NCBI RefSeq assembly: GCF_910592395.1
Contig: NC_088319.1
Coordinates: forward strand, 5,458,001 to 5,522,000
Reading direction: 5' to 3'
Length of the DNA: 64,000 bases
From: Lineus longissimus
Taxonomy: Eukaryota; Nemertea; Pilidiophora; Heteronemertea; Lineidae
In this document: positions 45,601-55,915 of the stretch, piece after piece
Position numbering within the stretch: the first letter of the stretch is position 1
How the letters are laid out: every line of letters starts with the position of its first letter
Program-made: the position numbers and the translations under genes
The notes under the pieces: generated by a model
Told to the model about the DNA's origin: nothing
Database searches by the model: none
Seen by the model: only the letters and a program-made list of their open reading frames with translations

Positions 45601-48600
45601 TCAGTAGGTCTAACTGAAACCAGAAAGATATACATACCATAGTGATAGTGATTATTATGAATTCTGTTTTTAGGGGGAAGGTTAGCCTTTGCTGATGAGT
45701 CCGTGACAATGACCATTCCACCTGGTGCTTTGTCTGATACTCGGGTGATTTCATGCTTCCGGCCGATCGGCCCAAATGGCGATGACCAAGGAAGACAGCC
45801 GAACAAAGACTGGATTTTCTGTACACCGGAGCTCATTTGCGGACCTGATGGAACAAAGTTCAACACACCTATTACAATACGGTTCCGGCACTCCATTCAC
45901 GTTGGCGAGGATGGAAGCTGCAGGGGAGAGAATATCAAAGTCGTTTTAAAGGGCGACACGGAGGAAAAATGGCAAGACGTGGCTGGTGGTTTACGATTTG
46001 ATGGACGATGGGTTTCCATCAATATTGCCCATTTCACTAGCGTCAGTTGTGCTATTCCAAGGCAGGAATATCAACGTGATGATCGGTTCGATGTCCTATT
46101 GTCCACTGGTTTAACTGTAATTTCACCGACTCAACCTGACGGAGCGCAGGCTGTGGTTCCGGGGACACCGACTCATCTCCATGTTTTCATAACTCATCAC
46201 GATGATGGCCTGATGCAGGTGAATATCAGAACGCACGTACAGCACACTTCAGAATCCCCCCCCCCTTTTGATCATACTAAAACGACTTGGAAATGGATGT
46301 AAAAGAAAGAAGCAACATGGACATTTAGTCCTTGTTAACTCTTGGTAGGCCTGTATCTGGTGTGTGGTTAATGGAAATGTCCACCTTACTGTTTTGTCAA
46401 GAGTTTCTTGTGTCACTGAATGCTATTTTATAGACAAAAATGTTTAATGCCTAATATACTCAACCCTACCAGAAGAAGATATATAAGGTAAAATGGGGGT
46501 ATTCGTTGCACCTATTTCATCTATAACTTACGCAAGAGACTTCCAGGCAGATTCAGTATAATCCAAAACTGTTTATGTTGTGATACTCAAGAATCACCTC
46601 GCTCATATCCATGCTTTGGTTGGCTGAATAATTCCGTGGTTACCGGAATATGAATCAAAAACATTGCCATAGGCTATACTACAATTAGACCGGGGCTACA
46701 AATACCCCATTTTACCTTACCTTTATTAAATATTTCATCGCGAAATTAAAGACATTCCTTTATACTGATTATGCTACTGGACTTGAAATACGGTAGACAC
46801 TATCACTTTTGAGGCTATCTTTGTAGAGTATCAGAATAAAGACAATTCGTAAATGTTTTGTCCTCATCTTTTTGGGTTCTAATATTGCGAACTAATAATT
46901 GGTTTCCTTGGAAAATGTCCAAATTCAATGCAGTTAGTCAATGTTCACAAATACATACCAAAAACTTTACTTATTTCGTTACCATGGGTACTAATCCTGT
47001 TTGGTCGGAAAGCTACGATCATCAAAAAACAAAATTTAAAGAAATTCGACCAATGGTTTGCGCTCCAGAGCCCAAAACCATGCGGACAAAATGTTTACGA
47101 ATGGACTTTAGTTAGTAACCGCGTCTGCCCTCACTGTTCATTAGTTGGCCTATACTTTGCTGTTTTTAAGGATCTGAAGCAAGGAAGATTGGGTATGCCT
47201 AACAGCGAAGTCAGTCGCATCAACCGAGTGTTATGCTCCATCAATCCTCTCCTGGATCTGAGCATTGAAGGTCGTCCACACGATTTCAGGTTTAGCAACG
47301 GTAACACCATTGTAAGTGAACGGCTTTTTAATGTTTTACCTTTAAATCTTAGTTCAATGCATACATTTTATTTTTACTAACATGGATATCGTTGCTTACA
47401 AAATGATGTCATACTGACGTCACGAAAAACATTATCAACTCTCAACAGAGGACGGCATGACGCAACAATTTCAACGTCGCGCGATCGATGCTAACTTCAC
47501 TTGGATACGGGGAATTTTTCTCGCCTAACTCTTGACTTGCAGGTTATTTTTGAATAAAACCTGAACACGATTTTGGTACACGAGCAGTTGTTCATCATCG
47601 GATAAGCATCACTATACCATCAAGAGAAATATCAACAGGAGGCCTATGTATCGTAGCTATTCTCAATGAAAACCATGTTGAACACCCTTCGGGGTGCGCA
47701 CGCAGGATGTTATCAAATTTTTCTGATGTCATCAGATATAAATTTATATAAAAGTGTCGCAAAAATTAGTGAATTCTGTTTGTTACAACGCGAAGGTGTG
47801 TTGGGTTGCAGGGATGATAAGCACATCACACAAGAAGACATATGTGGAAGTAACACCATGCTTGGAGAAAAAATGCGCCTTTTCCAATAAGTGGCACATT
47901 GGCTTGCACTATATGTACAACATGTAATATTTTCTAAGAAGCTTCTCTACTGTTTTCATTGCAATTGTCATTTTGGTCAATCTATATTTCAGACAGTACA
48001 ACTGAATGAAATGGCGAACCAGGTTACACATGATGTTGCAATCGCGGAAACAAATCGGGAGACTGAGTTCATGTTGATGCTTGAATTTGATCAATCGCAT
48101 GGGTTGGGTAAATCAATCATCGAGCATAAAGTATGGAGGACAGATTATTCTAGTAGTGTCCCTCGAGAGATTTTCACGAAGGGCTCAGTAAGTATGCTAA
48201 TCCATGTTTAGCAGTTGTATTCAGCCTGGTTTCCGCAAGAGCGGAGATTGGAAATTGCACGATTTTCATTGATAGTCGTTGGAATGATTCCGATGTAAGT
48301 AATTAGCTCAACAATAGTAACTGATCACAAGGCTTGTAGAACGCTTGAAACCGCCGGGTTTCCCGCTGTAGAAGAGACACTAGTTTACGAGGTTAGATTT
48401 GGTCACGTAGAGACTAAAGTTGTCTGAGCGGTTCCGGTAATGGTCGAGCCTTCCCGAAGATTGTCAGTTGGCATGCCCTACTTCTCCAAATGACGACAAA
48501 AAGAGCTTATCGATCCCAGCACATCATTGTAAGGATCGGATTCTTGAGTTTTGACTCGATCAAGCGAAATATTACATATTTTATTTCTTCAACAGGTTCC

Positions 48601-49610
48601 AATTTGTCGGAGTCCTAGAGTGAAATATAAATAAGTGCTTTGTGCACTGATCTACACATGCATAAAAAGTGCGCCCATCACAAACGTTTTACACAATTTT
48701 TATTCCAATTATATGTCGGTCTGTGTTTCTTTCAGTTAGTTGACGAACTAAAATGTAGCAGAAGACATGAATCGTCTCGGACCATCCCAAGAAGACCCCT
48801 GGTTCCGTACCCTATAACACAGGGCGTAATGCCACAGATCTCTGTTCAGCAACAGCCTCAACCAACTGGAATATTGGAACAATACCAACCACCCGGCCAA
48901 GCACAGGAAGAAGCTCAACTGCCACTTGAACAACTAATTGTACCGGTCATGCCGGTGGGTACAGTGACATGACAGTCATTTTGTCATTATGGTCGTGAAT
49001 CATGTCATCCATTAAGAGGTGGTATAGTGGAATCGTGTCTAATAGCGAGGTTTCGCAACCCATACAAACGACGAAGTACCAATTACGAAGGTCTGGCTTC
49101 TTAACAAGTCCTCTGCTAATTCTTCTACGCGACACTCATAAATCGTCTTACTTACATGTAGTTGTACGTTGAATCGAAGGCATATGCAGAAAAGTCGTCG
49201 ATAAAGTACATTAAAAACTGACTTCATGTTTTGTCGTTCGTAGCACTTGGTAAGTGTTTCGAAACCTGCTTAGGGTGCAAAACCTCACCAATGTCGTACA
49301 TACGCCGATTAGGACAATCGTGCTAGATAAAGGGAATGGCACTTCCCTGTGAGGTAATTAGGATAATATACCAAGCAATGCTGTGACTTATTTTTTATCT
49401 TTTTATCTCAAAAAATGTTATGTCTTTTTGGTGGATGTTCGAAGCACAAAGCCTGTCATCTTTTTCTGTGATATCAAAACCATCGTCCTCTGTCTTTTTC
49501 TATTTTAGCTTGAGAACCAGATAGCTGTCCAGATTGACCAGATTGCAGACCGAGTTGCTGCACTTCAAGCACAGTACCATCTTCTGGTTGAGGTCAGAGA
49601 CCACCATTGA
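33496..49610 (+). CDS. Ankyrin-repeat / ZU5-domain protein gene (20 predicted coding exons)
   Basis: The joined exons listed below encode about 1,036 residues: a Cys-rich acidic N terminus, about 11 ankyrin repeats, a linker, a ZU5 domain, an uncharacterised region, a Pro/Gln-rich tail and a short C-terminal coiled coil. All junctions are GT-AG, and all are phase 0 except the one entering the ZU5 exon (phase 1). Such consistency over 16 kb supports a real, intact gene. Ankyrin repeats bind proteins; ZU5 domains occur in ankyrins, UNC5, PIDD and ZO-1. Unlike those, no death domain is visible. A cytoplasmic scaffold or signalling role is inference. There is no signal peptide. Exon joining is predicted, not shown, and a small exon between 35295 and 37076 could be missed. 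Confidence 0.85.
33721..33889 (+). repeat. 86-bp tandem duplication in intron 1
   Basis: Two adjacent copies, 33721-33806 and 33807-33889, starting GATTTGTGAAATTTT and containing GGGCAGTGACACTGACAGTG. Almost identical. Confidence 0.9.
34250..34346 (-). repeat. Inverted copy of the exon 1 upstream block
   Basis: On the minus strand this reads CTGCAGGATACTTCTGCCAT, AGTGTACATCTGACAGCCAAT and a TTGACATCAT near-CRE. It matches 33403-33483, the candidate promoter block. The two copies flank exon 1 in opposite orientation, about 0.9 kb apart. Confidence 0.8.
35241..35294 (+). CDS. Ankyrin-ZU5 gene, exon 2
   Basis: Bounded by TTGCAG and GTAAGT, 54 bases, phase 0 at both ends, encoding IADRKGKVHLVPSTPHFQ. 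Splice sites are strong; membership in this gene is inferred from phase and position. Confidence 0.6.
36607..36730 (+). repeat. Diverged family A-like head with CGT repeat
   Basis: GGCTCACCGTAGG..., then TACAATACCGCTGTGTCCGTC and a short CGT tract (36655-36690), resembling the head of family A (ATACCGTGGCGTCCGTCGTC). It lacks the motif units. A small hairpin TCACCG/CGGTGA follows. Confidence 0.6.
37077..37175 (+). CDS. Ankyrin-ZU5 gene, exon 3
   Basis: Preceded by CTGCAG, followed by GTAAAT, 99 bases (33 codons, PELLERTLSAVKNLDADS...). The length equals an ankyrin unit but the sequence lacks the TPLH signature, so it is probably a helical cap or preceding domain. Confidence 0.7.
37448..37566. 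repeat. MITE-like repeat in ankyrin gene intron 3
   Basis: Bounded by CTCTCAGAAATAAA and GCTCTGGGAG, with GGCCAACACAAATATG inside, as in 16462-16690 and 17082-17236. It sits about 60 bases before exon 4. Confidence 0.6.
37626..37727 (+). CDS. Ankyrin-ZU5 gene, exon 4 (ankyrin repeat 1)
   Basis: GTCAG acceptor and GTATAC donor, 34 codons with STLLHCAVLNEQRERVEELL, a recognisable ankyrin repeat. Phase 0. Confidence 0.8.
37970..38690. mobile_element. TIR element in ankyrin gene intron 4
   Basis: Imperfect terminal inverted repeats of about 50 bp: ACGGAATTCCACGGATTACG near 37981, with its inverse CGTTCCGTAATCCGTGGAATTCC-type near 38644. The right TIR has an extra AATTCCGTGG unit. The interior repeats CTGTTTGGCAAGC/CCAAACAGG in both orientations. 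No target duplication could be fixed and there is no transposase. Confidence 0.7.
38996..39091 (+). CDS. Ankyrin-ZU5 gene, exon 5 (ankyrin repeat 2)
   Basis: TTGCAG acceptor and GTAGGC donor, 32 codons with YDRTALHIAALIRDPQMV. Phase 0. The preceding intron contains a TIR element (37970-38690). Confidence 0.85.
39169..39184 (+). repeat. Poly-G tract in intron
   Basis: Sixteen uninterrupted G about 77 bases after exon 5, a possible G-quadruplex or sequencing trouble spot. Confidence 0.85.
39905..39957 (+). repeat. Short repeat family J, copy 2
   Basis: Inverted match of 32878-32935 (CTGAGGCGGCCGC and ATTAGGCCCC). Confidence 0.7.
40555..40653 (+). CDS. Ankyrin-ZU5 gene, exon 6 (ankyrin repeat 3)
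   Basis: TTCAG acceptor and GTAATG donor, 33 codons with GKSPLYLAAESGNTENVSIM, a full ankyrin repeat. Phase 0. Confidence 0.88.
41016..41114 (+). CDS. Ankyrin-ZU5 gene, exon 7 (ankyrin repeat 4)
   Basis: TACAG acceptor and GTATGG donor, 33 codons with GLSPIFAAIRGRWLETVNLL. Phase 0. Confidence 0.88.
41467..41565 (+). CDS. Ankyrin-ZU5 gene, exon 8 (ankyrin repeat 5)
   Basis: CTGCAG acceptor and GTAAGC donor, 33 codons with GAAPIHFAALNGDIEIVRVL, close to the ankyrin consensus. Phase 0. Confidence 0.9.
41719..41823 (+). CDS. Ankyrin-ZU5 gene, exon 9 (ankyrin repeat 6)
   Basis: TTTCAG acceptor and GTAAGG donor, 35 codons with EATPLILAARFGNIKVGLKL. Phase 0. Confidence 0.88.
42316..42414 (+). CDS. 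Ankyrin-ZU5 gene, exon 10 (ankyrin repeat 7)
   Basis: TTTCAG acceptor and GTACCG donor, 33 codons with DQAIHFAVTTDNLELVETLI. It lies in the first unit of the tandem duplication; its twin is exon 12. Confidence 0.88.
42906..43007 (+). CDS. Ankyrin-ZU5 gene, exon 11 (ankyrin repeat 8)
   Basis: TTTCAG acceptor and GTAATC donor, 34 codons with GFTPLHFAVLSRNLPAVTFL. Its twin is exon 13. Confidence 0.88.
43331..43429 (+). CDS. Ankyrin-ZU5 gene, exon 12 (duplicate of exon 10)
   Basis: Same boundaries as exon 10, 1,015 bases downstream. Only a few base changes (for example DGD to DGN and TTD to TTA), all keeping the frame. Confidence 0.88.
43918..44019 (+). CDS. Ankyrin-ZU5 gene, exon 13 (duplicate of exon 11)
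   Basis: Twin of exon 11. Several replacements cluster in GFTPLHLAVLSGNLLAVSFL, closer to the ankyrin consensus (HLAVLSGN) than exon 11 (HFAVLSRN). Frame intact. Confidence 0.88.
44487..44585 (+). CDS. Ankyrin-ZU5 gene, exon 14 (last ankyrin repeat)
   Basis: TTGCAG acceptor and GTATTT donor, 33 codons with NTPMDLAAQGDETELISLLK, ending basic (GGRKGPRKQ), as a C-terminal ankyrin cap would. Phase 0. Confidence 0.88.
45063..45369 (+). CDS. Ankyrin-ZU5 gene, exon 15 (linker)
   Basis: TTTCAG acceptor and GTATAA donor, 307 bases, entering at phase 0 and leaving at phase 1. It encodes a Pro/Ser/Glu-rich linker and a helical LKKVDVTRMVNDLENLLKDA, then IGPKG leading into ZU5. Confidence 0.85.
45674..46218 (+). 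CDS. Ankyrin-ZU5 gene, exon 16 (ZU5 domain)
   Basis: TTTTAG acceptor (phase 1) and GTGAAT donor (phase 0), 545 bases. The ZU5 signature is clear: GRLAFADESVTMTIPPGALS at the start and ICGPDGTKFNTPITIRFRHS in the middle, followed by a beta-rich segment ending THLHVFITHHDDGLMQ. A read-through frame continues to 46302, which would be an alternative end if the donor is not used. Confidence 0.9.
46934..47311 (+). CDS. Ankyrin-ZU5 gene, exon 17
   Basis: AATGCAG acceptor and GTAAGT donor, 126 codons, phase 0. It includes KKFDQWFALQSPKPCGQNVY and VCPHCSLVGLYFAVFKDLKQ. No family recognised; in ZU5 proteins a UPA-like beta domain would be expected here, but I cannot confirm it. Confidence 0.75.
47993..48187 (+). 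CDS. Ankyrin-ZU5 gene, exon 18
   Basis: TTTCAG acceptor and GTAAGT donor, 65 codons, phase 0, with NEMANQVTHDVAIAETNRET, LMLEFDQSHG and KVWRTDYSSS. Function unknown. Confidence 0.78.
48736..48954 (+). CDS. Ankyrin-ZU5 gene, exon 19 (Pro/Gln-rich)
   Basis: TTTCAG acceptor and GTGGGT donor, 73 codons, phase 0. A low-complexity tail with ISVQQQPQPTGILEQYQPPG, probably disordered. Confidence 0.78.
49509..49610 (+). CDS. Ankyrin-ZU5 gene, last coding exon
   Basis: TTTTAG acceptor, 33 codons then TGA. LENQIAVQIDQIADRVAALQ has heptad hydrophobic spacing, so a short C-terminal coiled coil is likely. No AATAAA is evident in the next few hundred bases. Confidence 0.8.
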   Translation, partial: LENQIAVQIDQIADRVAALQAQYHLLVEVRDHH

Positions 49611-51054
49611 TGCGGCCCCTCCACTACGCCTAACCCGATGAACCTACAGGACGGAGCTGACCAATAGCCTACTGATACTTGGCCGTTAAATTCTGATCGA
49701 TTTATGACAACTCGCCAACATCAGTCCAGCAATTGATGGACTGAGGGCCACTGGGCGAGACAAAGTACTGTCAGCGCACGAATATGTTTGTTTTACATTT
49801 TACTAGATGACCAGCTGTGATGTTTAATTATTTTGACATATTACAATACTGCGCATTCTAGTGACTTTACGCAATATCAGCGAAAAAAGGGAAATCGTAT
49901 TTAATCCAAATATTATAAAACAGTAGATTCATTGGTCACCATTCTCGATGGGTCAACATCTTCTTAACATTCGTGCCGAAAGGGTATGATATATAATGCT
50001 TTGACGAAAAGTCAGAAACTCAAACTAAAATATCTTATGTGCCATTTCTTGGATGCCAAGTAATAACCCAGTTGATGCAAATGTGCCATATTTTCACAAG
50101 CAATATAAATTTGACATAGCATTTATAGTGTAGTAACTCGTGTAGTTGACTGGTGATAGTGCATGCCTATGCCTTTTGTGGAAGAGACGAGACCGCCATT
50201 GATTTTTTAAGCCTTTTAGCAGTTAAATTGTCAATGTTTGACCACGTCGCATCAAATACTACGTGGGGTTGTGAATCTGAAATTTGATATGATATTTCGG
50301 ACAGTCAGGAAAGTGTATGATGAAAAGTAAACTGTTAGTTGACCACGAAAATATTGTGATAATCGACAAATTGGACAGACGTTGACATTTCCACTCTTTT
50401 CAGCAAACTGGCAGAAACATCTCAAAACACGCCCCCTATTGCCAAATTAGCAAAATTCAAAATTAATTTTGTCATCAATTAATATCTTTATATCTGTAGA
50501 CTTGCTACACCAAATATCTTTTCAATACCTCTCCAAATATGCACTTTACAGTTAAAGACATACTCCCGTCTAGTTGATAGGTCTGGTACCTCCAACCTAT
50601 GAATATTCAATGGTGGTCTTGTCTCGGAATGGCTTGGAATTGTGCCCCACAAGTATGGAATTAAGTTGTACACGTACATGTGTACCAGGTGATAGTACAA
50701 TGTAATGTAATATGTATATGCAAATAACGATTTTTTCGTGATATAATAATTTCATCATGCATGACAAAAAATTGAATACTGTGTTTGATTCGTTGTAATT
50801 GAAGCTTTGGACTGGAAATGTGTCTTATACATTGCACAGCACGGTTGCATGTCGTTTACTTATAATGATAAAATACTGAAATACATTAATTTAAAGAGCT
50901 TTCGCAGGGCACGGATAAGTCAACTACATTTTAGCTATGTGTATCCGTAACCGGTAAGATGGTTTGTTTTGACTCGTTAAGCTCTCGCAATTCCTCGTGT
51001 TGGAGCGCACTTTCGTCACTTTGCCTCGAAGCGTAAGACAAGCAAGTCGCCCCC
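49611..51054. other. 3' flank of ankyrin-ZU5 gene, no further gene seen
   Basis: AT-rich sequence. It probably includes the 3' untranslated region at its left end. No exon or known repeat recognised. Confidence 0.4.
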
Positions 51055-51125
51055 TTTTTAGCTCACCTCTTAGCAGAGGTGAGCTTATCCCATACCGTGG
51101 CGTCCGTCGTCCGTCGTCGTCGTCG

Positions 51126-51193
<68 letters not shown>

Positions 51194-52220
51194 CGTCGTC
51201 CGTTAGCAGGGCACGTTTCGTAACTGTTAGAGCTATTGAGTTGAAACTTGGTACACATGTACCCTTATGTAATGACACCTTGGAGACCAAGTTTCGGTCC
51301 GATTCATTTCATGGTTTGGCCACCAGGGGGCCAAACGTTAAAAGTGAAAATATGCAATATCTCCCTTAATAGTAGTTGGGAAATTTTGAAAAAAATATGG
51401 TAGGTACTTCTAGCAAAGGTGCATCATATATCCTCCGGGTTTTTGATTTGACCTCCTTTTCAAGGTCACAGAGGTCAAATGGTGTAAATTGGCCGTTAGG
51501 ATGTAACGATGGCACGTTTCTAAACTGCAATGACTATTGATACCAAATTTGGTACACATTTACCCCTTAGTCAGGTGATCTCAGGGACCGAAGTTTGGTC
51601 CAATATGATTCACCACTTGACCACCAGGGGGCAAAATCCAATAACCTTAAAAATGTGATTATTCCTTAACTCTTTGCCCGATTGCCACCAATTTGATATC
51701 ATGGGTACATCTAACCACCATACAGTAAATGTCACACAGGTTTTTAATTTGACCTTCTTGTCAAGGTCACATAGGTCAAATGGCGTAAATTCGCCGTCAG
51801 GCACGTTTCTTAACTGCAATGACTATTGATCACAAATTAAGTACACATGTACCCCTTGGTCAGGTGATCTCAGGTACCGAAGTTTGGTGCGATCTGATTT
51901 GCCGTTTGGCCTCCAGGGAGGGGGCCAAATCCTAAATTCTTCAAAATGCCATTATTCCCAGTAATGACTTGCCCGATTGGCACCAATTTTATATCATAGG
52001 TACATCTAATTCTAACAACCATTCAATGTGTCACCCGGGTCTTCTTTGATTTGACCTACTTTTCAAGGTCACAGAGGTCGAATGTACTGTAAATTGGCCA
52101 TTTTGGGGAAATTGTAATTGCTTGGATCTACATCAAACCTAACACTACATGACACAATACCATGCTCTTTATCCATCTTTCCTCCACATGAGGTGAGCAC
52201 AATGGCCCTGGCCATTTCAT
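51055..52220 (+). repeat. Family A repeat, copy 3
   Basis: A 1.17-kb copy with head hairpin and the longest CGT tract (about 51102-51203, one CGG change). CTCF-like motifs lie at 51317-51335 and 51618-51636. DR3 sites: 51473-51487 intact, 51774-51788 with spacer CAT, 52066-52080 variant. A small deletion near 51800 distinguishes it from copies 1 and 2. Confidence 0.9.
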
Positions 52221-53309
52221 TTAATATGTTTTTGTTGACGTCCATGTTTGGTGTTAAACTTACATGTATAACTAATTGCGGACTGTTAGACTGATGCCAA
52301 CGTAAGTGTAAATTAGTTTTATGTTTATCGTTGAATTTATGATTATAATTCCTCATTAATCAGGTAAATTATTGTAATGTTAGTTGGGGAACCACGCCCA
52401 AAATTAAACATGCCAAAAATGGTCCTGTTAAAAAGTTATGATTTATATAAATTTGGTGCTAAATGTCGTGTATTTTTACAGGTTTTAGATAAAACGCCAT
52501 TCACTATATGAAACGACATCAGCTTTCTTCTGTGCCGAATCCCGGGCACAACAACATGAATCAATCTAAGGTATACCAACATGAGCGATTGAGAGCGTTT
52601 CCCGACGAAGATACGTTTTTTTTTTCGTGGGCAACGCTGCGTAAAATAACAAATGCCTTGGAAAGAACTATCTGAATCACTTATGTGGGTATAGGCCTTT
52701 CACGTCCTCTCCCATCCAATGTAAAATATAGACATGTAGTTACAGAATGACAATAAATTTTTCATTAAAGTGCAAGCCAGTATTGTTTTCTTTGACAAAT
52801 AGTCGCCGTCCCGTTGTGACGGGGTGAAAGGAAGAGTTAACATGAGTTAACATACATGTAGAAGTCAAGTTTCCACATGAGCCCATTTGTATAGAAACGC
52901 CAGATAAGATATTAAATTTCACATTCGTACAAGACATTGGTTTCACATGCCATAAATCCCTGAAAAATCTCTGACCAATAGGGTAGGACTATTGAGACGT
53001 GGGGCCCACATTTACTTTCACACCAGAGTAAACTTGATGATCCTGGAAAAGAACGAATGCAGCGAGACAGTTATTTCCAGAGATGCCTTTTCCTTATAAC
53101 GCTATTTGAAAGAAAAATTATGTCCCTTGGCGCAGCCAACGCAACAAGCCAGGAAAAATTTGTTTGGACGGTAAGAGCTTACATTTCATCGGTAAAATGT
53201 GGCATTTACAGCTTCAACGACGATGAAAAACCCACAGCAAATAAAAGATAGGGGCATTAACAGTGTTGGGATTCGGACAGTGTCGGCTAATCACTGTCCG
53301 CTATGGTTG
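52221..53309. other. Stretch without recognised gene
   Basis: Only short frames. A piece at 53119-53169 (MSLGAANATSQEKFVWT followed by GTAAGA) could be a first exon, but nothing supports it. Confidence 0.35.
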
Positions 53310-53396
53310 CCGAAGCGGCTAGCAGACAACAGCAAATAAATTGAATGCACAGGCAGATTCAACCGCGAATATTTCCTGTTCTATGGGACTTGCTGG
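53310..53396 (+). repeat. Short repeat shared with 36337-36420
   Basis: CCGAAGCGGCTAGCAGACAA through TATTTCCTGTTCTATGG matches ankyrin gene intron 3 sequence at 36337-36420 with a few differences. Confidence 0.75.
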
Positions 53397-54175
53397 TAGC
53401 GTGGCAGCGGTGGTTTCCTCCGAGGTCTCCGGTTTCCTCCTACTTACATTACAATCGCCAAATGTTGTTTATAGAGCTAATGATGTCCTTGTTGACGCTC
53501 AGCTCTCAACTCAATATTTTTTAAACTAGACACTCAATCTCTCGAATTAGGGTTGCGCACATGTGACAACCCATCACCTCTGTAGTTGTGGTTCAATATG
53601 ATTTGAATTAAAACAACAATCTAAAGCACCAATTCTTTCAAATTAACTTTGAAACGTTTTGTTTTGATAATATAAGACGACCTTGATTCGAAAACCTACA
53701 TGGAAATGGCTTATGTGCACAATGATTTTCGGATCTATTTCCAATCCCTGCACGTGTGCAGGAATATGCGGATGTGAACAACATTGACAAGTGAGTAATG
53801 CGGGTAGGTCTGTCCTGCAACCAACCACATGACGGGCGGTCTTCAAATGAGTGTTTGAGAGTTTTTTAATTCTTGCTTCATGATATGAAAGTGGTGCTGA
53901 AAAGATTTTAAGGCTGATTGTAGGAACGGTTTATGGTTAAGGGTGAGCAAGCTAATTTAAGCTTATTATGAACTTTAGGTTTACGAACTCGGCCCTTATC
54001 AAATGTTCACAGAATTAGCCCTTAACACTGTCTTACACATGATTACTGACAAAGCATCATGTCAGAAACACGTTTTATAAAACGTGAGGCTATGCTAACA
54101 ACTTTATTATGACAGATTGTGACGAGACAATTATCCTGATGTGGTAGCTGAGTCACACCTCTGTGAGCGGGACGC

Positions 54176-54192
54176 ACCCCCCCCCCCCCCCC
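54176..54192 (+). repeat. Poly-C tract
   Basis: Uninterrupted C run of about 17 bases preceding ATGGGCATGATC. Confidence 0.85.
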
Positions 54193-54442
54193 ATGGGCAT
54201 GATCATGGGGTTGATTTTAGTGGTCGTCATCCAATTTGACATCTGTAAATAAGAAAAAATTTCTATTAAGGACAGTATGGCAGTCCCAACGATAAACTGA
54301 GACAACGGAACCTAACGTCAAAATATGGGATACTCTCAGCTGGTCGAATTGTTCGACCCATATGCCACTGACTTCTGGTAAACATTTGCGGAGAGAAACA
54401 ACATTCACAGTGGCTATTCATAGATGCCATTCCCGTAATCAA

Positions 54443-54740
54443 TACCGGGAAACTACATAACCTCGTAAATAGGAGCAGGCCCGTGATGAGGGAAATTTTA
54501 GGCCTTATTCAAGTCACTGTTGCCATTGACGCTGCTGGTCAATCAAGAAAGAAACTTACTCCCGTCGTGTGCCTTCCAAAATGAACAATGGCTACCGGGA
54601 AACTACATAACCTCGTAAATAGGAGTAGGCCCGTGATGGGGGAAATTTTAGCATTCTATTCAAGTCACTGTTGCCATTGACGCTTCTGGTCAATCAAGAA
54701 AGAAACTTACTCCCGTCGTGGGCCTTCCAAAACAAACACA
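54443..54740 (+). repeat. 150-bp tandem duplication
   Basis: Copies 54443-54592 and 54593-54740 start TACCGGGAAACTACATAACC and stay closely similar to the end (CTTACTCCCGTCGTG). No coding frame is conserved. Confidence 0.9.
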
Positions 54741-55496
54741 TGCACTGGCTTACTGCTGTGGACGTTAGGTATTTGACAAATCACCACTAGATATATAAAA
54801 TGTCGTCGCATATATAAAATATTAGCAGAAATAAAGATGTCAATATTTGGAAAATTGTTTTGAAAAACCCAGCTCGAGCGACAACCCGATGTCTGACAGA
54901 TGCCTGAGATTAATCTAGGTCTGTAGCCAAATGAGTTTAATATGATATCAGGAGTGTTAATTTTCTCACTTCCCAGGTTAACTCATCTTGACCAATCGAG
55001 GGTATGATCATGAATCGAGGGTCAACATTCAAGCAAATTGACCTTCTCATAATAATGAGACTTTATTCTTTGAAGCTTCAAGATCATTACGAACAACTAA
55101 ATCGACAAGCCCATCCCTGTTCAGCGGACTGATGACGCACAACGATAAGGAGACTTCTTGACCAACCTCGTCCCAAACAACCTCGTCTACGTGAGTGGCT
55201 GGCCCACTGCAAAACGCAGTCTGCAAACGAGGTTTACCGTCGTGGCTGGTTTGTCGTCAGGGCGACTGGCAAGCCAATGGTAGAACGACTAAGCCTCGCT
55301 CAGACAGGAGGTATAGTGGATCGTAGCATAGCACATCGAGCCTATTTTAATGTTGGCTGGCCCAAACGGAGTGATAAAACGGGGAATCCCGCTCAAATCG
55401 TGCCATTGGTTTCAATAATTGGTTTCCAGGTGGACATCTGAATCAATTAGAAGTAGTGAGTAAACAGTCCTCCGTTGGAATCGTCATTTTATCACG

Positions 55497-55915
55497 ATGT
55501 TTCCATCAACACGTGGTGGTGCCAAATCGGGGCCATCGTACTTAGCCATGCAACGTCAACATGGTCACGCTACGGATAAAAAAACAGAGGTCTGTCCTTA
55601 TTTCAACATGGTCAAGGGCTGCTCATTTGGAGAGAAATGTAGGTTTTTGCATATCTGTAGGTATTACTTGTTGGAAAACTGCATGTCCAGGGGTGTCTGT
55701 AAGCGAAGCCACAACCCGCTTGACCGACACAACTATAGAGTTCTTCAACATTTTGATATTAACGTTCGACAAAGAACAAAGACCGGAGGAGATTTTGGCT
55801 TACTTGAAAGAAATCTACCAGGACGCTAGCAGCAAGGATGGTGCAGGGACCTCCGGGATGGTGTCCGCCGGCATTGATGACGAGGAGACGGAGATCTGTA
55901 TTTTCAATCTCAAAG
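55497..55915 (+). pseudogene. CCCH zinc-finger exon (PARP12/13-like), frameshifted
   Basis: From ATG 55497 the frame gives two CCCH fingers: CPYFNMVKGCSFGEKCRFLH (C-x8-C-x5-C-x3-H) and CRYYLLENC followed by MSRGVCKRSH (C-x7-C-x5-C-x3-H). A conserved-looking LDRHNYRVLQHFDI follows. Near 55785 coding appears to pass to the next frame (EEILAYLKEIYQD, then DDEETEICIFNLKG), ending at a GTACGT donor (55916). The last Cys would begin a third finger on a following exon, which I could not find. The finger tandem resembles the N terminus of PARP12/ZC3HAV1-type RNA-binding antiviral proteins; that is a family-level guess. The frame break means a pseudogene or a sequence error of one base. Confidence 0.65.

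Noticed and set aside
46219-46302. Read-through extension of the ZU5 exon to a stop at 46302
   Set aside because: A GTGAAT donor at 46219 joins phase 0 to a long downstream exon. The extension ends in a C-run and looks intronic, though retention as an alternative end cannot be excluded.
53119-53169. Possible first exon MSLGAANATSQEKFVWT with GTAAGA donor
   Set aside because: No partner exon, no family match and repeat-rich surroundings.
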